This document shows positions 1 to 8,423 of a DNA stretch of 41,870 bases, in pieces. The translations under genes and the position numbers were made by a program. Below the pieces are notes generated by a model. That model was not told the origin of the DNA. It searched no databases and was given only the letters and a program-made list of their open reading frames with translations. This stretch comes from Arthrobacter sp. ISL-28 (GTDB lineage: Bacteria; Actinomycetota; Actinomycetes; Actinomycetales; Micrococcaceae). Every line of letters starts with the position of its first letter. Positions within the stretch are counted from its first letter, which is position 1. The stretch covers positions 1-41,870 of the forward strand of contig NZ_JAGGPJ010000004.1 in the NCBI RefSeq assembly GCF_018613875.1. Direction: 5' to 3'.

Positions 1-302
1 GGCCGAGAGGTAGGGGCCGTCTTTGGTTCCGATGGAGAGGCCGCCGCAGCGGATCAGGATGTTCTGCCCGGTTTCCGCTTCGAGCTCGGCCCAGAGATCA
101 CGTGAGCGTTCCAGGATGGGTAGAGGTCGGGGGCTCCGCGGTAGATCATCCGGAAGAGCCTGGTATCGCCGCCCACGGCACTGCGGGCATGGGCGGGTCT
201 CTGGGCTTCGAATCCGACCACTGAGTCGGACAGGCGGGAGGCCTGCCACAGGGCCATGCTTCCGATGCTGCCCAGGCCGATGACTGCGAGTTTTCCGTTC
301 AT
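1..302 (-). pseudogene. FAD-dependent oxidoreductase, sarcosine/N-methyl-amino-acid oxidase-like, 5' part with frameshift
   Basis: This is the N-terminal part of a monomeric sarcosine oxidase / N-methyltryptophan oxidase family flavoenzyme; the rest lies beyond the left window edge. The start shows the FAD-binding GLGSIG motif and then GGDTRLFRMIYR, typical of this family. After LYP the annotated frame runs into a stop at position 54, but a -1 switch at the C run at about 118-120 gives a family-like continuation (ILERSRDLWAELEAETGQN, then CGGLSIG) open to the window edge. One C appears to be missing. The ATG lies 2 nt after the stop of the ABC ATPase gene, so it is the last gene of the transporter operon. 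Members oxidise N-methyl amino acids to the amine plus formaldehyde and H2O2; the substrate here is unknown. The lesion is either a real frameshift or a homopolymer sequencing error. Confidence 0.8.
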
Positions 303-304
303 GG

Positions 305-1072
305 TTAGAGCACCATTTCCAGGAAGGCCTGGGTCCGGGGTTCCTTGGGGTTGCGCAGGACTTCCCGGGCGTCGCCGCGTTCGACGATGTAGCCGTCGTC
401 CATGAAGATGAGGGAGTCGGCCACTTCGCGGGCGAAGCCCATTTCGTGGGTGACGACCACCATGGTCATGCCCTTCTTGGCCAGATCCTGCATGACCATG
501 AGGACTTCGCCGACCTTTTCGGGGTCCAGGGCGGAGGTGGGTTCGTCGAAGAGCATGATCTCGGGGTCCATGGCCAGGGACCGGGCGATCGCGACGCGCT
601 GCTGCTGCCCGCCGGAAAGCTGGGCCGGGTAGTAGTCCCCGAACCCGGCCAGGCCGACACTGGTCAGCAGTTCCTGGGCCCGCTTGGCTGACTCTTTCTT
701 GTCAGCGCCCTTGACCAGGACCGGCCCGGACATGATGTTTTCTTGGGCGGTCATGTTGGGGAAGAGGTTGAACTGCTGGAAGACCATGCCGACCCTGGTG
801 CGCTGCTGGGCGAGCTTCTTCGGGGGGACGGCGTGGTAGGCGGTGTCGGTCTCGTAGTAGCCGAAGTCCTCGCCGTTGACTTTCAGGACCCCCGAGTCGA
901 TGGTCTCCAGGCCGTTGATGCAGCGCAGGACGGTGGACTTACCGGAGCCGCTGGGGCCGATGATGCAGCAGATTTCGCCGCTGGCGATTTCCAGGTTGAT
1001 GTCCTTCAGGACTGTCTTGGGGCCGAAGGACTTTCGAATTTTCTGGGCAAGAATCGTTCCGTCGTTGCTCAT
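305..1072 (-). CDS. Polar amino-acid ABC transporter ATP-binding protein (GlnQ-like)
   Basis: This is the cytoplasmic ATPase of an amino-acid importer. The 255-residue length is normal for the family. Walker A is GPSGSGKST (residues 39-47), the Q-loop lies in [10 protein letters not shown] (about 98-107), the ABC signature is LSGGQQQR (152-159), and Walker B plus D-loop is [14 protein letters not shown] (172-185), followed by the H-switch VVVTHEMGF. The start ATG overlaps the permease stop as ATGA, showing translational coupling. The oxidoreductase gene starts immediately downstream. The set substrate-binding protein, permease, ATPase, oxidase reads as import and first oxidation of an amino acid or amine. 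The substrate is not determinable from sequence. Confidence 0.95.
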   Translation of the reverse strand: MSNDGTILAQKIRKSFGPKTVLKDINLEIASGEICCIIGPSGSGKSTVLRCINGLETIDSGVLKVNGEDFGYYETDTAYHAVPPKKLAQQRTRVGMVFQQFNLFPNMTAQENIMSGPVLVKGADKKESAKRAQELLTSVGLAGFGDYYPAQLSGGQQQRVAIARSLAMDPEIMLFDEPTSALDPEKVGEVLMVMQDLAKKGMTMVVVTHEMGFAREVADSLIFMDDGYIVERGDAREVLRNPKEPRTQAFLEMVL

Positions 1073-2000
1073 CGGAGGGCCCCTTCCGGTTCGGTCAGCA
1101 CAACTTTTTTCGCCTTTCGGGGAAGCCTGGAGGTTGCGCGGGAGTATTTCTGTTCGAGCTTGGACTGCGGGTAGCTCAGCAGCAGGGTCATCACGAGGTA
1201 CCAGAGGCTGCCACGATCAGCAGCGGGATGGTTTCGTAGGTGCGGGCGTAGATGAGCTGGGCGCTTTGGAGCAGCTCGGCGACACCGAGCACACTGACGA
1301 GGGAGGTTCCCTTGAACATGCCGATGACCTGGTTGCCGGTCGCGGGGATGATCGAGGGCATCGCCTGCGGGATGATGACCTTGCGCATCTTCATCGCCCC
1401 GCTCATGCCGAGGGAGTCGGCGGCCTCGATCTGGCCCTTGCCGACCGAGGAGAACCCGCCGCGGATGATCTCGGCCATGTAGGCGGCCTCGTTGAGGGTC
1501 AGGCCGACCAGGGCCGCGGTGATGGGCGCCATCAGGGCGTTCATGTCGACCGCGGTGCCGATGTTCGTGAACGGGATCCCGATGGTCAGGTTCGGGTACA
1601 GTGCGGAGACGTTGAACCAGAAGATCAGCTGCACCAGGACCGGGGTGCCACGGAAAAGGGTGATGTAGACACCCGCCGTGGCCGCAATCGGCTTGATGCT
1701 CGAGCCCCTCATGATCGCCAGGCCCAGGCCCAGAAGAGTGCCCAGGGCCATGCTGGCAAAGGTCAGGAAGATCGTGAGCATCAGGCCGCGCACGATCGTG
1801 TCGTGGGTGAAGTAGCTGGCAACGACACCCCATTTGAAGTTGGGGTTGGTCGAAACCGAGATCAGGATGCCGATGCCGATCAGGCTGCACAGAACCCAGG
1901 CAACATACTCAAAGGTGCTCCGCCGCTTGAGCCGTGGCTTGAGCGCTGAATCCGTCCCGGTCATTGTAGTTTCACTTCCTTGGGGAATCGTTTTCAACAT
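1069..2000 (-). pseudogene. Polar amino-acid ABC transporter permease, frameshifted near its 3' end
   Basis: This is an integral membrane permease of the His/Glu/Gln/Arg family with the EAA-type cytoplasmic loop (EAADSLGMSGAMKMRKVIIP). The open frame from 2000 ends early at 1191 ([10 protein letters not shown] then stop). A different frame encodes the expected ending [12 protein letters not shown] and a basic tail to 1069, where the stop overlaps the ATPase start. The switch lies at about 1203-1211 and needs a single-base change. If it is real, the last transmembrane helix is lost. An internal ATG at 1964 has a better Shine-Dalgarno (AAGGAAG about 10 nt upstream) than the ATG at 2000, so the protein may start there. 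This is the second frameshift within 1.2 kb, after the one in the oxidoreductase. Confidence 0.85.
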
Positions 2001-2011
2001 CGGAGCACCCC

Positions 2012-2938
2012 CTAGCGGATTGTGGCTTCAGTGATGGCTGATTCGCCCAGGCCCCAGTACTCCAGGGACTCCTTGTATTCCGGGGTTTCCAGAACGGACT
2101 GGATGGCTTTCTGCAGGGCTGGTGTCAAGGGTGATCCCTTCTTCAGGCCCATGGCGACGTTGGTGTTCGTGCGGGTATCCATCCTGGGTTCCAGGACGGT
2201 GAAGTGGTCGGGCTGCTGGACCTGTGCCCAGGCCAGGGCACTGGCGTCGTAGAAGACGCCGTCGATCCGCTTGGAGTCCAGCTGGGTCAGGGCTTCCTGG
2301 ACGTTGGGCAGTGTGATGCCGTTGATGGCCGGCTTGCCCTTTTCCTCGCAGGTCCATTTCGAGACGTTCGGCAGGTGCTTGAGTTGCTGGGTGGAGCCCT
2401 TGGTCACGCCGATGTTCTTGCCGCAGAGCGTGTCGTTGGTCAGATTGAGCGGGTTGCCCTTGGCTACCGCTACGGCCGAGCCGCCCTTGAGGTAGTTGAT
2501 CATGTCCAGGACCTTGAGCCGCTCTTCCGTGGCGGACATCGTGGTGGCGGTGAAGTCGTAGCGGCCGCCGTCGATGCCGGGGATGATTGTGTCGAATGCC
2601 GTGTTCTCGAATTTCAGCTTCAGTCCAAGCTTTTTGGCGACCAGGCGGGCGAGGTCCGGGTTCACGCCGATGGGGGTTTTGTTGTCCTCGGCGAGGAACG
2701 TCATCGGCGGGGAGCTCAGGTCCATCGCCACGGTCAGTTCGCCCTTGGCCTTGTAGGACTCGGGCAGCAGCGCCACCGCGGCGGCATCCGGCTGGACACC
2801 CTCTGAGATGTCACGGGTGTTCTGCGTCTTCGGGATGTCCGTCCCCTGAGTGCCCGTTGCCGCGCCGCCACAGGCAGTCAGGGCCAGCAGGACAGCAAGC
2901 CCCGCAGCGGCAGTCTGGACTTTATTGATGGTCTTCAT
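2012..2938 (-). CDS. ABC transporter substrate-binding lipoprotein, amino-acid type (SBP family 3)
   Basis: This is an extracellular solute-binding lipoprotein of 308 residues. The signal peptide begins MKTINKVQ, has a hydrophobic core AAAGLAVLLAL and a lipobox LTAC with the lipidated cysteine at residue 23. The mature domain shows family 3 features: the region around GVNPDLARLVAKKLG, FDTIIPGIDGGRYDF, and the second-lobe segment with GVTKGSTQQ. The GAAGGAACC Shine-Dalgarno sits just upstream of the ATG. It is the first gene of the minus-strand operon and is transcribed away from the HAD gene, with the shared intergenic region holding operator-like repeats. It delivers a polar amino acid or related amine to the permease. 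Confidence 0.93.
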   Translation of the reverse strand: MKTINKVQTAAAGLAVLLALTACGGAATGTQGTDIPKTQNTRDISEGVQPDAAAVALLPESYKAKGELTVAMDLSSPPMTFLAEDNKTPIGVNPDLARLVAKKLGLKLKFENTAFDTIIPGIDGGRYDFTATTMSATEERLKVLDMINYLKGGSAVAVAKGNPLNLTNDTLCGKNIGVTKGSTQQLKHLPNVSKWTCEEKGKPAINGITLPNVQEALTQLDSKRIDGVFYDASALAWAQVQQPDHFTVLEPRMDTRTNTNVAMGLKKGSPLTPALQKAIQSVLETPEYKESLEYWGLGESAITEATIR

Positions 2939-3267
2939 GGTGGTTCCTTCGAATGGCCTTCAGCCGAACTTAGTCCGCTGAAACAGGTGTGATATTTGAG
3001 GACAATAGGGCATACCTTGCTGAATAAGATGCCCGATAGGTTGCTGCTCACTTTTCCTCGTTGTGATCTGGATCTCGTCCGCATCTAGACCAAGTGAACT
3101 ACTCAACTGCTCAACTGTCAACAATAAAGATGAGGCCAAAGTAGCTCAACTGTTCAACTGTTGACAGAATGCTAAGGGCGGTTTTAGAGTCGACGTATTG
3201 GGCGACCGGGTCTTCAGTACGAAAGGAGGCCGAGGAGCCCAGACACCTCATAAAAGCGGAAGGCCAC
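2939..3267. promoter_or_regulatory. Divergent promoter region between the ABC operon and the HAD/oxidase operon
   Basis: About 330 nt separate two diverging operons, so both promoters must lie here. The region is AT-richer than its surroundings. It has repeated TCAACTG units at 3103-3118 and 3146-3161, the second cluster continuing into TTGACAG. No gene was seen in it. The repeated half-sites suggest cooperative binding by a GntR-type regulator, probably the one encoded at 25495-26169. Confidence 0.6.
3150..3167. promoter_or_regulatory. Operator-like sequence CTGTTCAACTGTTGACAG
   Basis: This 18-nt element is matched at 25356-25374 by CTGTTCAACAGTTCGACAG, differing by one substitution and one inserted base. 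It contains the near-palindrome CAACTGTTG (3155-3163). A related sequence, CAACTGCTCAACTGTCAACA, lies at 3104-3123. Its position between diverging catabolic operons, and the copy next to the GntR gene, make it a likely shared regulator site. This is inference from sequence similarity only. Confidence 0.55.
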
Positions 3268-3969
3268 ATGCGGGCCTCTTCAATGAATGGACGAATCATG
3301 GCAGACTCCAACCGGCCGAAGTACATCTCTTTTGATATCTACGGCACACTGATCAACTGGAATACTGATTCCACTACCCGCCGGCTGCTCGCAGGCCGTC
3401 TGCCTGAAGAGGAGTGGCCTGCGTTCAAGAAGGTTTTCCGCGGGTACCGGTTCGACGAGGTCCTTGGCGACTACAAGCCGTACGAGCAGATCCTTCAGAA
3501 TTCCTTTGACCGGGTATGCAAGTTTTTTGGCATTGGGCCGACCCCTGGTGCGGGCGCGGAGTTCGCTGACGCTGTACGCAGCTTTGGTGCCCACGATGAC
3601 GTGCCGGCCCCGCTGAAGCTCATGGGCGACAACTACCAGCTGGTGGCTCTGTCCAACGCCGACGACAGCTTCCTGGAGATCAGCATTCCCAAGCTCGGCG
3701 CAGACTTCCACGCCGTGTTGACCGCTGAGCAGGCCCAGGCCTACAAGCCGCGTTACCAGGCCTTCGAGTACATGCTCGATACCCTGAACGCCAAGCCGGA
3801 GGATTTCCTGCACATCGCCTCTCACACACGGTACGACATGCATCCGATGCACGACATGGGCTTCCGGAACCTCTGGGTGCTGGACCGTGGCTATGACCCC
3901 ATTACCGGAGGCTACGACTACAACGCCGTTAAGTCCCTGGACGAGATCAACAAGCACCTCGGTCTCTAA
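3268..3969 (+). CDS. HAD-superfamily hydrolase, type II haloacid dehalogenase-like
   Basis: This is a HAD-fold hydrolase. Motif I is SFDIYGTLINW (nucleophile Asp), motif II is ALSNAD, the motif III lysine is in AYKPRYQAF, and motif IV lies in ASHTRYDMHPMHDMGF. The YGTL form and overall order match L-2-haloacid dehalogenase type II proteins, though many of these are phosphatases or have other roles in amine clusters. The ATG at 3268 has GGAAGG just upstream; ATGs at 3283 and 3298 are alternatives, and homology only begins after 3298. It is the first gene of a plus-strand run continuing with the FAD oxidase and aldehyde dehydrogenase, so its substrate is probably an intermediate of the same pathway. 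Confidence 0.85.
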   Translation: MRASSMNGRIMADSNRPKYISFDIYGTLINWNTDSTTRRLLAGRLPEEEWPAFKKVFRGYRFDEVLGDYKPYEQILQNSFDRVCKFFGIGPTPGAGAEFADAVRSFGAHDDVPAPLKLMGDNYQLVALSNADDSFLEISIPKLGADFHAVLTAEQAQAYKPRYQAFEYMLDTLNAKPEDFLHIASHTRYDMHPMHDMGFRNLWVLDRGYDPITGGYDYNAVKSLDEINKHLGL

Positions 3970-3996
3970 ACCGACTTCGAGGCGAAAGGTCAAACC

Positions 3997-5274
3997 GTGA
4001 AACTCAACCCCTATTGGCTGGACACTGCCGAACCCTCCGGGGACTACCGGCGCACTCCGGTTCCCGAGAACGTCGATGTCGCCATCATCGGCGCCGGATT
4101 TACCGGGCTGTCAGCGGCCCTTGAATTTGCCAAGCAGGGCGCCAGTGTTGCCGTATTCGAACGCCACACCGTGGGGTGGGGCGCATCGGGACGCAACGGG
4201 GGAATGGCGACTACCGGGTTGGCCATCAGCTTCAGCACCGCGGTCAAGCGCTACGGCGCCACGCGTGCCGTGGAGATGTTCCAGGAATACAACGACGCCA
4301 TCGACAGCATCGAGAAGCTGGTGCATGACAATGGCATCGACTGCGACTACAACCGTTTCGGAAAGCTCTCGCTGGCCTTCCACAAGTCCCACTATGAGGG
4401 CTTCCTGAAGTCGCAGGAGAAGCTGGCCAAACTGGCCGACCACCACGTCACCGTGATCCCCAAATCCGAGATCCACAGTGAAATCGGCACGGACTTCTAC
4501 CAGGGGGCCATGCTTGACCCACTGGGAGCAGGGCTGCATGTGGGCAAGTTCGTGCATGGGTTGGCCGGGGCGGCTGTTGCCGCCGGGGCGGATATCTGCG
4601 AGGAAGCCGGTGTCACGGAGCTGAAGAAGGTTTCGGGCACTGTGCATGACGTGCACACGACCCGGGGCATCACCAGGGCCAAGCAGGTCCTGGTCGCCAC
4701 CAGCGGCTACACCGGCGGGGTGACCCCGTGGCTGCAGCGCCGCGTCATCCCGGTGGGCAGCTTCATCATCTGTACCGAGCCGTTGCCCGAAGACGTGGTC
4801 AACCGGATCCTGCCAAACCGGCGCATGGCCTCGGACAGCAAGATGCTCTGTTACTACTTCCGGATTACGCCGGACAACCGTCTGCTCTTCGGCGGCCGGG
4901 CCCGGTTTGCGCTGTCCAGCCCGGACTCGGACGTCAAGAGCGCGGAGATCCTGCGCAAGGCCATGCTCGAACTCTTCCCGTACCTCTCCAACGCCAAGGT
5001 GGACTACATCTGGGGCGGCCTGGTGGACCTTTCCATGGACCAGATGGTTCACGCGGGCGTCCACGACGGGCTCTACTACTCCATGGCCTATAGCGGACAC
5101 GGGGTGCAGATGGCAGCCCACATGGGGAAGCGCATGGCCCACTATATGGCTGGCGACAAGTCAGCGAACGTCTGGGAAGACCTGAAGAATCCGCCCGTGC
5201 CGGGCCACTTCGGCCCGCCCTGGTTCCTTCCCTTCATCGGCGGGGCCGCAAAAATCATTGACCGGTTCAGCTAG
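3997..5274 (+). CDS. FAD-dependent amine/amino-acid oxidoreductase (DadA/PuuB-like DAO family)
   Basis: This is a 425-residue flavoprotein of the D-amino-acid oxidase superfamily. The N-terminal dinucleotide fold is VAIIGAGFTGLSAALEFA (about residues 28-45), followed by GWGASGRNGG, a feature of gamma-glutamylputrescine oxidase and related amine oxidases. The C-terminal FAD segment includes YSGHGVQMAAHMGK. The GTG start follows AAAGG at 6 nt spacing. Such enzymes convert an amine to an aldehyde plus ammonia and H2O2. The next gene is an aldehyde dehydrogenase, consistent with amine to aldehyde to acid. The exact substrate is not known. The neighbouring aldehyde dehydrogenase is destroyed, so the product may no longer be processed here. 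Confidence 0.9.
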   Translation: MKLNPYWLDTAEPSGDYRRTPVPENVDVAIIGAGFTGLSAALEFAKQGASVAVFERHTVGWGASGRNGGMATTGLAISFSTAVKRYGATRAVEMFQEYNDAIDSIEKLVHDNGIDCDYNRFGKLSLAFHKSHYEGFLKSQEKLAKLADHHVTVIPKSEIHSEIGTDFYQGAMLDPLGAGLHVGKFVHGLAGAAVAAGADICEEAGVTELKKVSGTVHDVHTTRGITRAKQVLVATSGYTGGVTPWLQRRVIPVGSFIICTEPLPEDVVNRILPNRRMASDSKMLCYYFRITPDNRLLFGGRARFALSSPDSDVKSAEILRKAMLELFPYLSNAKVDYIWGGLVDLSMDQMVHAGVHDGLYYSMAYSGHGVQMAAHMGKRMAHYMAGDKSANVWEDLKNPPVPGHFGPPWFLPFIGGAAKIIDRFS

Positions 5275-5291
5275 GCCACGAAGGAAATCCC

Positions 5292-5728
5292 ATGCTTCCA
5301 TCCATAAACGCTGTTGACGCGCGCCCGGAATCAGCCCCAACTCCCGGAACGTCCGACGACCGGAACGACGTCGCGAATCTTCCCGGCGGTGCCTTCTTTG
5401 AAGGTCAGTGGCAGCGCGCTGATCTGACCTTGGAAGTACGGGATCCTGAATACGGCTTCCTGCTGGGGCGGGTATGCAGTTCGACGCCGGCGGATGTGAG
5501 TCGGGCGATCGCTCATATCCACCGGCACGTGCAACGCGACCGGTGGCCGCTCCGTTTGCGCCGGGAGGCCTTGGAAAGGGCAGCCCGGCTGCTGATGGAG
5601 CAGGCTGAGCGGTTCGCCAACATCATTGCTGCCGAGAGCAGTAAGACCATCACGGAGGCGGAGCGTGAAGTGCGCCGCTGCATCGAAACCCTGCGGCTCT
5701 CCGCCGCGGCCTCCGGGGAGATGTTCCT
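5292..5728 (+). pseudogene. Aldehyde dehydrogenase, N-terminal fragment interrupted by the island
   Basis: This is the first about 145 residues of an NAD(P)-dependent aldehyde dehydrogenase, with GAFFEGQW near the start, a cofactor-domain segment (RALERAARLL-type helix, FANIIAAESSKTITEAEREV) and ends ASGEMF. AAGGAA precedes the ATG, 17 nt after the oxidase gene. The frame hits a TAG at 5730 inside foreign sequence. The missing continuation, LAGETLGFEDSMAGAGK, is found in the correct order at 22138, 16.4 kb away. Joining the codon for F (5724-5726) to ctt at 22138 restores a continuous family-like protein. This is a gene split by insertion. Confidence 0.9.
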
Positions 5729-5851
5729 ATAGACAAATCGAGGGGTGGAAACGCCTGCGGCTTCACGGGGCATGAGCCCTATCCGGAGCGGTCCTTGTCT
5801 GGGAGACTACGCTCAAATGGATCGGGGCACGCCGAAGGGCCGGAGGGCATC

Positions 5852-6448
5852 ATGACTGCCGAGAAGCTCCATCCAACGCCGCATAGTTGGTGGGAAAAAG
5901 CCTATGACGTGGCTGGTATCGGTGTCGGTCTGCCGATCGCCGCTGCGATCATCCCCCTTCTCGAAAAGGTCGGTTTATGGGTCTTTCTGGAAATCGTCTT
6001 CGTGGCCACTCTCGCCATTTACTTCGCTCTGACATTGCTAGTCGCCCCGCTAAGGAGGCAACGGGCTGCCAAGGATGCCCAATTTGGCATCGTTGAATGC
6101 AGCATTCGCCCGGGGCCGAAGTCCTTGCCCCCAGGCTTTTCTCCGCCTGCCGCCTCTGACAAGCGTGGGTGGATTTTTGGGTATGCGAAGGTGGAAGAGG
6201 GGTCGCTGATCTTTCAGCCGAGAAACGCTTTCACTGGTTCTACGATCGGCGAGCCAGTGATGCTTGCGGACGTCACACCGATGACGGGTGGGTTGAGAAC
6301 TCCGGCTGTTGCACCTTGGTATCTCGGCCGCGGCCATACCGTTGTGTATGTGAAAACCGACAGAGGTGTCATTGAAGTCGGGGGTTCGATCGCGGGCCTG
6401 AAGGCGGCTGGCATCTACCCTGCTGACGAACAGAAGGACCGCCTTTAA
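5852..6448 (+). CDS. Hypothetical membrane protein
   Basis: I do not recognise this gene. The ATG at 5852 has CGGAGGG about 5 nt upstream, so I prefer it over the in-frame start at 5795. The product is about 198 residues. It has one or two hydrophobic helices near the N-terminus (VAGIGVGLPIAAAIIPLL, then VFLEIVFVATLAIYFALTLL), a short basic stretch LRRQRAAK, and a soluble C-terminal domain of beta character (RGWIFGYAKVEEGSLIFQPR). It is the first gene inside the island and is followed by a long region of fragments, so it is not obviously part of the catabolic operon. Confidence 0.6.
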   Translation: MTAEKLHPTPHSWWEKAYDVAGIGVGLPIAAAIIPLLEKVGLWVFLEIVFVATLAIYFALTLLVAPLRRQRAAKDAQFGIVECSIRPGPKSLPPGFSPPAASDKRGWIFGYAKVEEGSLIFQPRNAFTGSTIGEPVMLADVTPMTGGLRTPAVAPWYLGRGHTVVYVKTDRGVIEVGGSIAGLKAAGIYPADEQKDRL

Positions 6449-6912
6449 AGCTGGCGTCCGTGAAAGTGAAGAATCCACTTGTCCAGACACCGTCTGGACA
6501 AGTGACCACTCTCGGAATGCCCTGGTCAAGAATTGGACGGCAGACCCGACTGAGGAATACACCCAGGGGCCCCGACGGGGGATCCTGCGGTATCAATCGT
6601 CAGCTTCCTTCTAGAGCGTTTCGCGGCAGTGGTTCCGGCTCGGAAGACTCAACACTGCGATGGTTGGCCGTGAGGACGTTAAGCAATAGGAACCGCTGCT
6701 GCCAGGCCTCGTGTTCGGAACTGAACCTAATGGCTGCTCCTTTTAGGTGGGTGAAAAGCGGAGGCCGCGGCCCTGGCTGCAGCCTTGGATGGTTGGCCCC
6801 TGTGGATGCCGGTAATGGAGCGCGGGAGGCACGAAACGCCAGGAACGCTTCGAAACCCGGCAAGTGGCTGGTCGAGTTTACCGGACCAGCCACCCCTTAT
6901 TTCTGAAGATGC
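6449..6912. other. Non-coding stretch with one strong inverted repeat
   Basis: Apart from the hairpin at 6476-6504, no gene is supportable here. Overlapping open frames on both strands have arginine- and serine-rich, family-free translations. The stretch lies between a hypothetical gene and a monooxygenase fragment and is probably decayed DNA inside the island. Confidence 0.5.
6476..6504. repeat. Perfect 13-bp inverted repeat with 3-nt loop
   Basis: The arms CACTTGTCCAGAC (6476-6488) and GTCTGGACAAGTG (6492-6504) are exact reverse complements around ACC. It begins 28 nt after the stop of the membrane-protein gene, so it may act as a terminator hairpin, but there is no T-run. The perfect symmetry could equally mark a protein-binding site or the end of a lost mobile element. 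Confidence 0.7.
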
Positions 6913-7149
6913 TTAGAAGGCCATCAGATTTTCCCGGAATGTTGCGTGGCCATATTCCGTTCTGGTCAGTCCCTTACGCTGCAGCGCAGGCACGAGACCA
7001 TCGGTGATCTGTGAAACGTAAACCCGGCTGAGAGGACCGTTGATCAGGAAGCCGTCACCCCCAATTTGTTCCATCGCATCTCCCATCTGGTCGGCCACTT
7101 GATCGGGTGTACCGATGAGGTCCAAACACGACACCGCCAACGGCTGCAC
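6913..7149 (-). pseudogene. C-terminal fragment of a flavin-dependent monooxygenase (NtaA/SnaA/DszA-type luciferase family)
   Basis: The translation contains LIGTPDQVADQMGDAM, DGFLINGP, VPALQRKGL and RTEYGHATFRENL, a typical order for the last about 75 residues of FMNH2-dependent NtaA/DszA-like monooxygenases. Full members are about 430-450 residues. Upstream in this frame there is a stop at about 7156 and no N-terminal domain, so this is a remnant. It is oriented against the catabolic operon. It shows the island once held, or captured, another oxygenase. Confidence 0.75.
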
Positions 7150-7605
7150 GGATCCCGCTCAACCCCCTTGTTGTGCGATGTCCGCGAACACCTTGGTTGG
7201 GCCCCCCGGTAGCAGTCCAGCGTCTATGCGATAGCTAATGGGTTTTCTTGCGTCCAGTTTTCCCAGTAGCGGTTCGGCGTCATGCTGTCCAGGGCTCTGC
7301 CGGACTCTTCCATTCCGAGGATGGCCGGCGAGTGGGCCAGCGCGACGTGGCCGCCGTCGAGAATGGTCAGCGCGAACACTAGGGGGAGATCAGCACTCGC
7401 CAGCAACGCATCTTGAAGCTGAACTACCTGATGTGGGGATAAAGGCCGCAGACGGCAGGGTGTCATGACAACATTGTTCTGCATAAAGGAGACAGGCCCG
7501 GCCAGGGCCTAGGATTTCGGCACGCATTTCGTTGCCTGGTGGCGTTCCGCTTCACGGGCCGGGCGGGGAGTGCGCCGCCGATGGGTTCTGTCATAATTCT
7601 TCTCT
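7150..7605 (-). other. Region with an unrecognised 86-residue ORF (7224-7484)
   Basis: An open frame at 7224-7484 on the minus strand has a protein-like composition, with ADLPLVFALTILDGG, ALAHSPAILGMEESG and MTPNRYWENW. I do not recognise the family. It lies between the monooxygenase fragment and the IclR gene and lacks a clear ribosome site, so it may be another gene fragment. The remaining 120 nt before the IclR gene holds its promoter. Confidence 0.3.
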
Positions 7606-8394
7606 ATGGAGAATCTCACTTCCGGTGATGAGGCGCGCGGTTCTCGTCGTGCCGGAGAGATCGGAGCGGCGGCCAATGTCCTCATGCTGTTGCGCATGTT
7701 CGAGAGTGAAGATGAGATCGGGATAGGTGTGGCCAGCAAAAGGCTGCAGCTATCCCGCTCGACCGTTCATCGTCTCTTTACGACTCTGCTGCTTCATGGC
7801 TTCGTGGAACATCGGGCTTCAACGCGTTCATACGTTCCCGGTCCCGCTTTGACAGCAATCGGCCGTTCCGTATGCCGAAGCAGCGATGAAGATGCAATGA
7901 CCGGCGCGTTGGTCGAGCTTGCGGAACTAACGAGAGAGACTGTTCATCTGGCCGTCCTGCGAGGCGACCATGTGCTTTATCTCAACAGCATAGAGAGCGA
8001 GTATTCGGTGCGCACCAGGAGCCGAGTCGGTTGGACACTCCCTTCTCATTCCGCCGCGGCCGGTAAGGCGCTGCTGTCAGCCATGAGTGATGAAGAGATT
8101 CTGAAGATCTTCCCCTTTGAAATCATCGGAGGTACCCCTCAGCGTGGCCAACTGCGGCGGGTGGACCTTCTAGCCGAGTTGGAGCTCGTGCGGGCCCGCG
8201 GATATGCCACCAACAATGGCGAAAGCGAGCCTGATGTAAGTGCGGTAGCAGCAGTCCTCTGTGATCCTTTAGGCCGACCTCAGGCAGCAATCGCCGCTAC
8301 TGCTCCTAAATCGCGCGGGGACGGGACCTGGATGCGTGAGGCAGGCGAGATGGCGGCCGCCGTGGCAAACCGCTACAACCTTCGTTTTCGATAG
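7606..8394 (+). CDS. IclR-family transcriptional regulator
   Basis: This is a 262-residue cytoplasmic regulator of normal IclR length. The N-terminal winged helix-turn-helix spans about residues 20-85, with recognition segment LQLSRSTVHRLFTTLLLHGF. The C-terminal effector domain contains ETVHLAVLRGDHVLYLNSIE, SAAAGKALLSAM and the ending RARGYATNNGESEPDVSAVAA (split here from SAVAAVLCDP). IclR proteins often control aromatic acid catabolic operons and sense a pathway acid. It is co-directional with the MarR gene 30 nt downstream and the cupin operon beyond, so it is a likely activator or repressor of the island pathway. Confidence 0.9.
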   Translation: MENLTSGDEARGSRRAGEIGAAANVLMLLRMFESEDEIGIGVASKRLQLSRSTVHRLFTTLLLHGFVEHRASTRSYVPGPALTAIGRSVCRSSDEDAMTGALVELAELTRETVHLAVLRGDHVLYLNSIESEYSVRTRSRVGWTLPSHSAAAGKALLSAMSDEEILKIFPFEIIGGTPQRGQLRRVDLLAELELVRARGYATNNGESEPDVSAVAAVLCDPLGRPQAAIAATAPKSRGDGTWMREAGEMAAAVANRYNLRFR

Positions 8395-8423
8395 GTCCGA
8401 TAAAGACGTGACAGCATGAACTC

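Noticed and set aside
876..1949. Long plus-strand open frame of 357 codons
   Set aside because: It is the antisense of the ABC permease and ATPase genes, typical of high-GC DNA, with no family-like content.
4111..5142. Long minus-strand open frame of 343 codons
   Set aside because: It is antisense to the FAD oxidase; the translation is His/Val/Gly-rich without motifs.
3997..5274. Opine or glycine oxidase as a specific name
   Set aside because: Motifs only place it in the DAO superfamily; no residue seen fixes the substrate.
5729..5850. Left terminal inverted repeat matching the right island end
   Set aside because: Only scattered similarity (for example GAGG..TGGA) was seen on hand comparison; not enough to call an inverted repeat.
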